Program-made: the position numbers and the translations under genes
Shown here: positions 12,601-25,800 of the stretch, in pieces
How the letters are laid out: every line of letters begins with the position of its first letter
Numbering within the stretch: the first letter of the stretch is position 1
Notes under the pieces: generated by a model
Seen by the model: only the letters and a program-made list of their open reading frames with translations
Told to the model about the DNA's origin: nothing
Databases searched by the model: none
Assembly (NCBI GenBank): GCA_945859605.1
Contig: OX243827.1
Span: 28,376,941 to 28,440,940, forward strand
Reading direction: 5' to 3'
DNA length: 64,000 nucleotides
Source: Lumbricus rubellus
Taxonomy: Eukaryota > Annelida > Clitellata > Crassiclitellata > Lumbricidae

Positions 12601-15600
12601 AATTCCAGAGGTTCTTGTTCTGATACTTACTTCCAAGTTAAGGCGTAGACGATAATTGTAAGGATGAGGGCAATGACCGAGATACTACACCCGATGATTG
12701 CTACGATAGACAGCGCTCTGCTCGACTCTATGTCGTGCTGTAAGAGAGGTATCTGGAATGAGTAAGGGCATTATACATGTAATTCTGAATATTTCTATGA
12801 TCAATGTCCAATATCAACGCTAAAGTAACAAGTTAGGCTATTGGGCAAGATGGTGTATTTTGTTACGTCTTTGCTCATTAAAACAATGACTGCAGACTGG
12901 GTTTTTTTCGCAGTGAAGTCCTTACAACGTTCTGCGCGTCTATCGCGTCCAATAATATTGGTTATGACCTTCAGAGCTTTCCGTTTGTGAGTTGTAAGTA
13001 TGATATTAAGTATGTAAAAATGAAGTTTTTTCACTTTTTAAATGGCATGTCAGATGAAAGAAGCTCAAAGATCATTGGAAGTTTCGGATGTACTGCTGCA
13101 ATTCAACAACAGGTTTTCGTTGGAACATAATTATAGGACGCTGTGTATTTGTTGTGATTTTATGTATCCGTGTGGTCTTAACATAATAGAGTTAAGTAGA
13201 AAAAAACAATAACGAAAAATGAATAACATCCTTTCATCAAATTCTTCTAATTTATCCGTATAAGACAAATTTTATAGCATCATAAATGCACCTTATGTTG
13301 ACCGCGCGCATTTTATCAAGTTTTCTGCGCCACCTTCCATTAACTAGACTCATGCGATTGGATTTTATGCTAGATGCTCACCGAAGGAATTGTGCTGATT
13401 AAAATGACGAAGTTTGTCAGATGATCACAGCTGCAGATCGTGCGAGTTGGACTTGTTGAGCTCATCGTACAACCAGCGGAATCCCATTCGCCTCTGAAAC
13501 ATTCATCAAGTCACCAGAATGAAAATAAATGTCGACATTCTGATCCATGTTAGACAGCAGCAAGTGCCGTTCACTCCGCATCCAGTTTCACGTACGCGAT
13601 GAACCACTTTGCTCGGCTCATCGGGCGAATCCTAAATTTGCTTCAGTAAGTTCTGTATCTCTCTATAAGGGTGATGTTTGTTTGTGCACTTGTTATAGCG
13701 CCCCTTCAAGCTATCCTCTCAGAGCCGCTCCCGAATGCAGCTAGAGTAGACTAGTTACACAACATGAATAGGTTAGGCCTACTACTCGATTGGGGCTGAA
13801 ACATTCCGTGCGGTAACCGGTTAACCTAATTTTTATCTGCTGCTATTTTCATCGTTTTAGTTATTGCTAGTACAAATTTAATGTCTACCTGGTAAAATTC
13901 CAGAAGGCGCATGTTCTTCGAAAACTCATATTTTCTTCCTGGGTTAAAAAAAGTCAGTTCAATCAGATTCATTGAGCAGGCTACATGCACATGAACAATA
14001 CCTACAGCAAATTAAGATTATTCATTTCTAAAGTTTTACTGGAGATATTTCCATTAGTTGCGCAAAGACAAAGCGTGTAGGGCCTACATTAGTACATTGT
14101 AGGCCTACATGTAATGTTCTAATGAATACTCTCACGACGATATTGATTATCACGAGGATTATGACGCCTATGAAACTCGTGTTGAAAATAATGTTCGTAG
14201 TGAACATTAATTAAAAGACCGTATATACAGTTATTACAGGTATACCTGGTTGTGTCTTAGTGTAATAAGGACTGGAGGCTCTAGTTTTTCGTCTGTCTTC
14301 AGTCCGTCGATTGAAAACGATAGAACGTTTGAGCTGATGTTACCAAATTCTCTATATTGACAGTTCAAAATGACGGCTTAACAGCAAGACCAATCTAGGA
14401 AATCTCAAAGAAATCACACACTCTACACTCAAAGCTTTATAAATAATTTATCATTTACATCGACCACTAATATTAATGCTTTGTACATTTCGCTAAAATA
14501 TATTGGTTTAAATGGGCCAAATTTAGCAGGAGGTTGTCACTTTGGTAGACATGTTGCTCACAATTACTCATTGCGATATTATATCTCTTGTGACTGCCAC
14601 TTACTGATAAACTTATTTGCTCACAAAACTTAATTTCGCAAATTGTTATTAATGCAGAACTGAATGAATCATGCATAAACTTGTTGCTATATTATGCTGT
14701 CACATCGTGTAGCCTATATTGTTTGGAACAATAAAATAAATTTGATCTGACTTGGATTTAATTTGATAAAGCTGTCGTAAACGATTGAATAGAGGACCTC
14801 AAAGCAAATACTTGCAATGTCATCCCAAAGCATATAATAATTATCAACTTCAAAAATCAGAACCATACAAGCATCAAAAAGTCACACACAACTAGACTAC
14901 ACTTACCCCAGTCAGACGCTTGTTAGGCGTAAATCGTTTCTTATTCACGTTCAATGTTCAATGCATAGAACATGCAGCGGAACTGGGGTATAAAATATAG
15001 TCATCATTCAGGCCTGCAAACGATATCAATTCAATCACCTCATTGTTATTAAGATTCGGGTAAGGGTTTTCAGGGGAGAAGTGGTAGTGTGTGTAATACT
15101 GTGTATGCACGCGCGATTGCTCTAATCGTTGTCATGCACTCGTGCGAATAGAATAATATTGTAGTAGTAATTGTTGTATCATAAGTTTTAAAAAATACTC
15201 TAAATCTTCTTACTTGCTGGCAGGAAGGTAGTTGTGAATGGTATGATAATGCGAACCCCACATGTTCAGAGTCGGATGACTTCCTGATGAACTGACTGCA
15301 AAGTAAGTCACCCAGAAAAGGATTAAGTTCTTGCTGTCATAGATTTACCTATGGCACAGCAAGTAGTTCAGTGTTTTGTTTCACCTTTTGGGCGGCGCTG
15401 TATGCCCTATAATTATTCTTTCAGCTAGATTTACAATTTTTTTTATTGTTTACCAAGACGCGCCAATCCAGAAACTCTTAAATTGTGTAGGCTGTAAAAT
15501 GAGTGTACTAATTCTTCGTGTGTGTTCCGTGCTATACAGAAGACAGTGATGACTCTAATGGTTATCTGATCGGTGTCTTGGTACACAGATAAATGTGTTG

Positions 15601-17918
15601 GTTCGTGTTGAACTTGGGCACCTGTAACTGTTATGCTAATGTTTACGGCCTATTTGTGCGAATTCCAGAAAGTTAATTAGATAATTTATTAAGTTATTGA
15701 GTAGTCTACTTCGCAAATAGTAGGTAAAAACATCTAAGAAATATTACAATAGGCCCTATAATTTGTTACTTACTGCTCTCAAGGGCTTCCTTAGGTATTG
15801 ATATCTTGTTTTCACCCCAAAATGAATAATTTGGAAATTCAATCTGAGGAGGTAGACTCGTCTTCTCTGATGACCATGCTTCCATAACTGAATTCAGAAT
15901 AACGATTTATTAATTATACTGTGAAGCCATAGGCGTACGGGAGATTTCAGCAGTGTGGGGGGGGGGCAAAGATTGAACTTCTGCCCGAAAAATATATCCA
16001 TCAAAAAGTAAAAAGTTGACGACCTTTTTTTTAGTCATTTGGTCTGTCTTTGCCCGAAAAACCAACCAGACTTGCCCGAAAGTGGGGGGGGGGGCAATTT
16101 CCCCCCTGCACCCCCGCCTCGTACGCCTATGTGTGAAGCCATAACCTTGATCGAATCTAGGTCAAAATGCGGAAAGGTATATTTCATTTAATTGCTTCAT
16201 TAAGTGAATTTTGCATAGCGCCTCTTGAAGGGGACTACTCAGAGGCGCTCCCAACAGCAGCTCGGCCAAATAAAACTGAATTAAAACGAGATAATGCCTG
16301 ACATGGATATTTAGAAGGCGCGAAGCATCAAAGAGGGCCGTTTCAGGTTGATATCAGGTTATCACCGAGAAGGCACAACTTTACATAGTGGAAATACGAG
16401 CAAAATGGACTGAGAGCAGACTCTGCTCAGGCGAACGAAGGGAGCGGAAGTGGCGAGCACTAGTGGTAGGGCAAGAGAGGTAGACAGGAGCAAGACCGAG
16501 CAAGCAGCGCCAGACTAGAAAAATATGGAATATGGAAATATAGAATTAACATTGCGTATTCAGGGTCCCTTTTTGACCAAGATTCTGTGAACTAAGAAGT
16601 TCACAATGATTTATTTAGAAATTATGTTGCTGGATTACAATTATGAAAGTCTTCGGGTCTTTTAAAAGTTGTTATAGGCTAGATTAGACTTTTTAGCAAC
16701 CACGTTTATTTACTATTTCATCCGATATCTAGAATTAATCGGAAGCTACAACTGATGCTATAATCTAGCTATTGACGCACAATTTGATGATAATTTTAGC
16801 TCCGTCTTCTTACCCATATTGTCGGTCTTTTCGGTGTTGTTGCCATTAGATGTGCTGAGCATGGATAGCCTCCGTGCAAAGACGTCCACTGAGAACAATA
16901 TATTTGATGCGAAAGTTGCATTAACCTACAAATCAACACAAACCAGTAAAACAAATGCATTAACCCAGGAACTCTACAGAAATGCAATGTTCATGAAATT
17001 GACATAACATAATTTGTGTAATATCCTTTTATAGCACCGTTGTCAGAAGGAATATACATGTAAGACTAGACGATGGGCAATGGGAGGAGATTCGTAGCCA
17101 ACGCGATATCGTAGTTAAAGCCCTGATGCATAGGGGTTGAAGGATTGAAGTTAGAAAAAATGAAGCTACAGTGAAGATGCAACTTCAAACAGATGAGGTT
17201 CATGATTTTATTTTGGTAAGCAAAATCGGCATAGAACTGTCAGAATACTCATACGTAGACAGTGCATTTAAAAACTTTGAGCTATCCAGAGACAAAAACG
17301 AACTGCCTATCAAGAGTGAGGCACAGCAAGAGTGATTGTTTTCATTGATTGAAACTGATCCAAACAACGGATAGCTAGGGTTGCCAGGCGTCCGGTAATG
17401 AACCGGACAGTCCGGTATTTACACAATCAGTCCGGTCAGAAATATCAGACATTACCGGACATGGCGGTGTCCGGTAAATTATTATTGCTAGCAACAAGTG
17501 TTGAAGTGTAGTTTCTTGGGGCCATGAAAAGATATATGTTAAGAGTTTCCAACGTATAATGAATTGCCTTGTTAAACAGAATCAAATAGGCTACACATCA
17601 ATCATCGTCGAAATGAGGGCGTCCTTAAATAAAATGTAATAACAGAGCCAAAATAAATACATAGGATGCACGGATCATACAGCCTATACCTTGTGCATAA
17701 AGTTGAAGGCTTGATGCAGAGTTCAAATTGTAGGCCTAGTTGAACCGAATCTCCGTATGTCGATCTCTGTCTGTCTGTTTGTTCGTCTGTCTTTCAGCAC
17801 AACCGCTCTTTCCCTCGGTCTATCTCCCTCCTATCCCTTAAACAGGGACGTTTATGATCTGTCTGTGCTTATCTGCCTCTCTATCTCTTGTCTGTCTCTG
17901 TCTGTTTGTGTCAGTCTG

Positions 17919-17997
<79 letters not shown>

Positions 17998-18008
17998 GTC
18001 TGTCTGCC

Positions 18009-18107
<99 letters not shown>

Positions 18108-19824
18108 TTTGTAGCCTGTCTCATAGACCCCACACTGAGTACCGAGTAGGGATAATAATTACACTGGACAACAAATTTTAACTTTTTTTTGCTTCCGAAA
18201 AATCTTTGACGGTTTTCTATAGAATTTGACGTGCTGAACACGATGGTGTGCTCAGAATTGTTGTATCACGTAAGGTTTTTGAGAAAAACAGTATGCAAGA
18301 TTTTAACTTAAATGCTCATAAAATTATATTGCATAATTTACTATATACTATAATTTAATTTTTTTTACTTCCAAAAGATCTTTGATGGTTTTCTATAGAA
18401 TTTGACGTGCTGAACACGATGGTATGCTCAGAATTGTTGTATCACATAAGGTTTTTGAGAAAAACAGTATGCAAGATTCTAACTTAAATGCTCGTTTATT
18501 CACTTTATTGCATATAATTTACAATATGCTATAACTTAATTTTTTTTTATTTCCGGAAAATCTTTCGCTGTTTTCTATAGAATTTGACGTGCTGAACACG
18601 ATGGTATGCCCAGAATTATTGTATCACGTAAGGTTTTTGAGAAAACAGCATGCAAGATTTTAACTTAAATGCTCATTTATTGCATATAATTTACAATATA
18701 TAGCCTACTATAACTTAATTTTTGTTATTTCCGGAAAATCTTTCACTATTTTCTATAGAATGTGACGTGCTGAACACGATGGTGTGCTCAGAATTGTTGT
18801 ATCACGTAAGGTTTTTGAAAAAACAGCATGCAACATTTTAACTTTCACGCTCACATTATATTGTACACATTTACAATATAGCCTACTATAATTTAGTTTC
18901 ATTGGAAAACAAATCTTTATAACAGTTCTTCCTCATAATATTGATGCTGATGATGACTGTATCACTTAGAAAAGTTGGAAACATGAAATTAATGTTTTAC
19001 AGTTATTTCTTGTTTAGTTGCACATGTACAATGTACGGGATGAGCAAAAAAAGGGGTACCCTTAGGTTTTTGGCCAATATCTTGGCCAAAAGTAAGAATT
19101 TCGACATGAAATTTTACAAGCTTAAAGACAATTCATATTTACACCATATGGCAAAATTTCATCAAAATATTTTAAACAGAACAAAAGTTATACCACTTTT
19201 ATGGATGCCTAATGCCTAAAACCACTGTTTTTTTACGATTCCAAAACGTAACGAAAATTTGACGATTTCTCAAAAACCTTACGTGATGAGACAATTTCAA
19301 GGTGATTTTCGTGATCAGCAGCAGAAACTGCATAAGAAACACATGAAAGTGTCCAGGAAGCAAAATCACTGTTGTCCAGTGTTATTTGTCTCGTGTACAA
19401 AGACTCGCGCCCTAATGATGCGTTCACATTTTGCCACGAAGGTCTACATGTAGGTCAGCTGGGGTTATCTACAGAATGGAACTGAGTGATAAAATCGTTA
19501 AATGTGTTTTCATAGGCCCAATGCCCATTGTTTAATATTTGAATTCAGTCATTCGTCCCAACGCGCCAAAATATCAAATTAGCCACCAGTTAAGTCTAGT
19601 CATTCGTCCCAACGCGCCAAAATATCAAATTAGCCACAAGTTAAGTCTATAAATGTTACCACCCTATACACGTGTAGGTCTATAATAGGCCTATATTTGG
19701 CTGAGTTTCCAAACGATCGTGTACAAATTTTAAAAGCCAGTTTATCCAGGCGTCTACATGTATGCATGGTTTGGCTCGAACGGATCAACATTGAAACAGT
19801 CCCCGGCACCGCTACTGCCTTATT

Positions 19825-19866
<42 letters not shown>

Positions 19867-22800
19867 CCTATATATGCATATATATAGGCTACATATACAC
19901 ACGCGTATATATATATATAATATTATGGCCATTGTCCGGTAATTTCCTCAAGGCCACCTGGCAACCCTACGGATAGCATTGCGAAACTGGGGAGCGCTTT
20001 TAAAACCCCTGCTTAAAACCGTCCAGATCTCAAAGCTTCTAACCAAAACGATGGATAGAAGGAGGCGTGCACACGAAGAATGAGGTTGCCATTCACCGAG
20101 TGAGCTAGGACTACGATATTTACTGACGAAATAGTTGAGCAAGACGCACATGATGTGGCGAAACGTTTTGAGCTAAGTCAGAGATTTAACTGAATTATTT
20201 GCTCTACATGGATGCGGGATGCTGAATTCGATAGTAATTTTGTGTAGACCTAATAAAGACGCCGATAATTAGGAATTTTTGAAGGATTCAAGGAAGATCA
20301 TATTGAACTGATTATGGCATCTGCAGATAATACTATTTATCGGAACAACTGAGCATCGAGTGGGTGAAACATGTGTTTGATGAGTAACAAGTTTGAACCT
20401 CTTGAATTCATTGAAATTGAGTGTAACTTTCGTTGAGCATTAGTAGACTTGATCTTTTGAGATCAGGTCAACCAGAAAACCAGAACAAATTAGAATAACA
20501 GACATTCGCAAACTTTTGAATAATCACAGATCAGGTATCACAATATATTGTAAGTCCAGAAATGCAATCATTTATGTTTTGATATTCAAAGAAAATAAAT
20601 CTGTGTGAACCTTTTCAAGTTCTTTCCATGCATCTGAGTTGCTTAGTTGAAGGACGTTGCTGATCGCTGCAACAAACGACTGCAACGAACGTTGAATAAA
20701 AATAATTCAATTTAATTTCATGTTCATTGTCTGTGGATATAACTATGCATGAATCTGCAACAATGTTTGTGCACAAAAGTCACAAAGTCATGTAGGATAC
20801 GCAAGAATCCTACATGTATGGATGTATGTATGTAATCCCGTCGATTATAAAATATATGGGGATGAACGCAGGAAATGGTGTACACAACAAAGGTCTGTGA
20901 TGTGGAAGATCTTCGTAAGCGAATCATGCAAGCTTGGAACGATCTTGACCAGCGAATTAATGACTCGGCGGTGCGTGAATGGCGCAAGCGACTACGCGCA
21001 TGCGTATAAGCTAGAGACGGGCAGTATGAGTACAAACTGAAAATATTTTTACAATGCCTGCTATTTAGCTATAAATTTCCTGAATTTCATCGCCATTGTT
21101 TTAATATTGTTAAAATGATAACAATTTTTCCAGGTCTTTGTTTTTATGCTTCACGGTTTATATCGTATCCTGACAAAGAAGCATTTCTGAGCCAGACTGG
21201 CAAGCACAGGTAGCTCACGGTTATAATAATTATAATAGTATAATACTGTCGGAGTAACGTGTTTTCTTGACCAACAGCGCAGAATACGTGTGTGCACATT
21301 ACTGCACAACAATACATTGTATGAATAGGCTATATAGCCTACAGCGTGTGTCTATTACTTTTGGAGGCTTTAAAGTAGTAAATTGAACGACCTGTATTTC
21401 TCCTTTCGTAGTGTTTTCTATGTCTTCGCTTCGCATAGCAGCCAATTGGTTTATGACCATGACTGAGGCGTTGAGATTTCCACGACTCAAACCTTTGGTC
21501 TTGTTGGTCAAGTCTGATAATCGTCTGGCGATTTCACCAGGCAGAGTCTGATTTCTTGGAACAGTTTCGTCAGCCTGAATAAAAATTATTAATGATCAAA
21601 CTATAAGATAAAGTGGAATTAGCCTACAATTACTTCTTCCTGCGCATTTAGCACCAATATCTCGCAATCAAGGATAATATTATTGGCTGGCGGTATTCAA
21701 TGGTGAGCGAAGTTCTTGTTCATAGTTCCTGTAACGTGATCATCTCAAAAGTTGTGACGTCTAACTGTCCATTCTTAATCTTTCAGGAATGCAATGGGCC
21801 TACGACGTTGTGACAAGAGATGAAGTTGAGCTAAGTTAGTCGAATGTAGATAAGGCCTTTCTCAGTTAGTTGCATAGACTGTGTAATTATATATATATAA
21901 TTACACAGTCTATGCAACTAACTGATATATATATATATATATATATACATTATACAGAGCCGTTTTTACCATAGGTCCATTCGGTGCGATGCACTGAAAG
22001 CCGCTGAGTCCTGAGACGAGCTCTATTGCCACTAACTTTCTAAAATGTCGGATGCAAAATGAATCCCAGTTTCACTTGAAATTGATGAAGGATTTGCAAA
22101 TGTGACAAAGATAGTTTTAAAAAATGTTTTAAAATGATGCCACAAGTCGTTCTACCGTACGATATTGCCTCTATAATTTATTATATGCAATTATGATTTT
22201 AATCATACTGTTAATGTTAATGAATTAAATTTCTTAATGATGCACATAGGCTACTTAGCCTAAACATGCAAGCCTAAAGCCGTAGGCTACATGGCATTAG
22301 CCAAATTACGGCCGCTCAACCGCCACGTGCCCCTGTGGTAGGCAGAACCTCAAAAACGGATATATAAGCTTACATAACTGTCTGCTCACAGCTGATGACG
22401 ATAAGCGCTTCCCAGATAAGTAATAACGAAAGGGCGTGCAAAATGACATTCCCAAAAACATATGACACCCATTTTTATGAGTTATGTAATTTTGCACGTC
22501 CTTTCGTATCACTTATCTAGGAAGCGCTTATCTTCATCAGTTTAGACCAGACGTTTCATATCAATGAGCGCAATGTTAAAGAGTTTGTCTAGTTTCACAT
22601 TAGTTTCACTCTGTCTAGACAGCTGGCAGCTGCGAATCAGTAGCTCTTGTTTTTTTCTTCTAATCAAGTGATTTTCATCAAGCAATGCCTAGCAGTCAAT
22701 ATATTTTCATTGGATTCTTTCAGCTATGTCAGGCATGGAACAGAGTAGGCCTACTTGTTATTATAGTAAACTAGCTGACAGACAGAGCCGTCCAATTGAC

Positions 22801-25800
22801 AGTAGTAACTGTTTGGCGGCCTAAAACGTCCAAATGGTCGTTCTCAAAATTATAAGATCCTAAATGCTTATTAATTTTAGAAGAGAGGGACGCCCATCCG
22901 CAAGTCTCTAGAACTTGCTGTCATCGCTTCCGCAAATAAACTAGTAGTTATGCATGTAGTTATTAGGCCTAATACGGAACACATTAGAATTTTGCAAATT
23001 GGCGAATTTATAATTATGCTCATAATCAGTTACCAATTATTGTCTTTAATTTCACTGCTACGTCTTTCCTAAACCTCTATCCTGTGCGTTCCGCAGCGAA
23101 TATGAGAGTGACGTTTGCTTGGGCTAATTCTCGGATTTTTCATTAAAATGCGCTGGTACCCCGCACATGGAATAATATTATACTCTCAGCTCTCCCCTTA
23201 CGTAATTTAACTACAATCTTGCTCTTTTTAAAATTAGACTCAGATTGCATATGTTTATTGAATTAATTAAATTTATTTAAGTAGTTAAGAATTATGCTCT
23301 AGGCCTAATGTAGGCTACACTTGACAATGTGTTATTACAAACTGTGCAAAAGTTCATTGTTACCGCTGGCCCACTAGCGGAACCCAAGTTCCTTCTGGTT
23401 GTAGTCCTTTGATCGCTTGCTGTTAATCTTTTTCTACTGTAAGCTTAGGAACTACTTGTCTCTCTCGATGTCATAATTAGCCTATATTGTTGCCTGGGTA
23501 AAAATATGGTCATGGTTATAATTTTTGTATGATCTAATCATCATCGTAAACATTAGTCTCTTTACAGCCAGCTAGAATTTAGATTGAATTGATAGAAAAT
23601 AATGAAAGCCTGATCATGTATTCACCCTTATTAGTAAATCTTCAAATTCGACGTCGAAACACCCATTGTAGTTTGTGTGAGACCATATTGGACTTCCATC
23701 GTCGTTCAGAAGACACTTTCTTGAACACATTCCTAGAATATTAGAATAATTTTAGTTCTAAGTCCGCTAATTAATACACAATTATAGGCTAGATGGAGTA
23801 CTTCATTTTTAACGCATTTTGGTGTGACAATACAATTTATCAGGCAGTCGTAGGTCACCTGCGAATCGATTACAATCTTGCAAGTAGCCTAGTTTCAGTT
23901 TATGATCATGTATGCACCACATAACCTTTCGTTCCATTTTTTTGATGTTTTCTTGCACCATACATTGGACAGATAATCGAAAAATTGAAAGTTTGCGATT
24001 GTGATTAGCCTTCACTTACAGGGTGTGAAAACGACAGTGACATCAAAACAGTTGCTGCTTTAAATGGTGTCTGGTGCCGTATATTAATAAGGTGCGATAA
24101 ACATCAGTTACATTGCTGAATATTACATTTATTGTAAGTATCTTTCAAAGAGCTGCCCACCGTTTCTGTTTTCGGGACATGGCCGAGATATTTCTGTTCC
24201 GACCGTCGTACGGTTCCAGACAAGAGAAAGTTCTTCATCAAGTTCGCAGTACTTTAAAAAATCTGAAAGGTAAGTATAGTCAAACTAGTCAGTAACTAGA
24301 CTAGAACGAGTTGCACTGGAAAAGCAATTCGGCATGCGTTCTTTGAAACAAATAGAAGTTTCGCATCTGAATCGTTCATGCAAACTTGAACAGGTCATTG
24401 GTAATTATAGGGATAGCCTACTACTTATGTATGAGGAATTGAGGATTAGGCCTAACGGTCTAGTTCCTATACCACGAATAACGATAGCAAACTACTCGGA
24501 TTGATTCTGTATAAATTTCACCTAAATTCTCGTGATTTTCTTATACAATCGTCGTGCATAGGAGAAGCCTGATAACAGAACTTCAATACGACAATGGAAA
24601 TCACATTAAGGTTGCTTAACACAAATCCACATGAGTTTGCCTAATGAATAAATAAAGAAATCTCTAGCTCAACAGCATTAATTCCGCAAGCTTAGTGTTG
24701 GAGACGAATTCAGAACTAATGTTCAAGTGTTAACAAGCTCAGCTAAACAAGATTGCATGTTGCAAAGTGGTTGTGAAATTGGTAGGGCTGCATTGGCTTA
24801 CCGGACACGCCCCTTCCAACGAATGAAGTATAATCGGTGACATCTGAAACTGTAATTGTTGCGTTGCTTCCATCTATTGTCGTAGAGTCGTTGTGTGACA
24901 ACGTGAATGTACTTTCAGAATCTGTTGCTCCCGTGGTGGTTCCATCCATTGCCGGAGAAGTGGAGACTGACGTGGCGGTTGCATATTCTGAAAACGCTAC
25001 TAGAGTAGTTCCATCAATATTCCCAGCATCGGATTCGGACACTGTGACTGAAATTCCTGAATCTGGTGCTGCTGACGTGGTTCTAACCATTGTCGTAGCA
25101 TTGGTGTCAGACACTGCGGTTGCACTTCCTGAAATAGTTGATGTGGTTATAACCATTATCGCAGCATTGGTGACAGCAATTGTGGTCTCACTTGATGAAT
25201 CTGTTGCTGCTGATGTCGTCCCATCCATTGTCGAGGCTTCGGTGACAGGCATTGTGGTCTCACTTGATGAAACTATTGCTGCTGATGTCATCCTATCCAA
25301 TGTCGCAGCTTCGGTGACAAACATTGTGGTCTCACTTCCTGAATCCGTGGCTGCTGATGTCATTCCATCCATTGTCGAGGTTTCAGTGACATACATTGTG
25401 GTCTCACTTCCTGAATCTGTTGCTGCTGATGTCGTTCCATCCATTGTCGCGACTTCGGTGACAGACATTGTGGTCTCACTTCCTAAATCTGTTGCTGCTG
25501 ATGTCGTTCCATCCATTGTCGAGGTTTCAGTGACAGACATTGTGATATTACTTCCTGAATCTGTTGCTGCTGATGTCGTCCCATCCATTGTCGAGGTTTC
25601 AGTGACAGACATTGTGATATTACTTCCTGAATCTGTTGCTGCTGATGTCGTCCCATCCATTGTCGAGGTTTTGGTGTCAGGCATTGTGGTCGCACTTTCT
25701 GAATTTGTTGCTGCTGATGTCGTCCCATCCATTGTCGAGGTTTCGGTGTCAGGCATTTTGGTCGCACTTTCTGAATTTGTTGCTGCTGATGTCGTCCCAT

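Larger units (their letters stand above)
17376..19969. mobile_element. hAT-like non-autonomous DNA transposon, 2594 bp
   Basis: The 13 bp ends TAGGGTTGCCAGG and CCTGGCAACCCTA are perfect inverted repeats, and a perfect 8 bp duplication CGGATAGC flanks them (17368-17375, 19970-19977). End type and 8 bp duplication fit hAT. No transposase frame is present. It carries a second transposon and a large microsatellite, and lies in the intron between GPCR exons 5 and 6. Confidence 0.85.

Noticed and set aside
14887..14993. A possible GPCR exon before the GTAAGT-like site at 14905
   Set aside because: All three frames hit stops between the acceptor and the donor; the exon at 15214-15295 fills the gap in phase.
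16814..16892. Shorter GPCR exon 6 starting after CTCAG at 16893
   Set aside because: It needs phase 1 from exon 5, which ends phase 0, and it loses the conserved NILFS segment. The acceptor ending at 16926 fits.
24743..24801. The stop at 24743 as the C-terminus of the mucin protein
   Set aside because: A consensus GTAAGC donor precedes it and joins in phase to the Cys-rich and GAIN exons. A form that reads through to this stop, giving a secreted mucin, is possible but not favoured.
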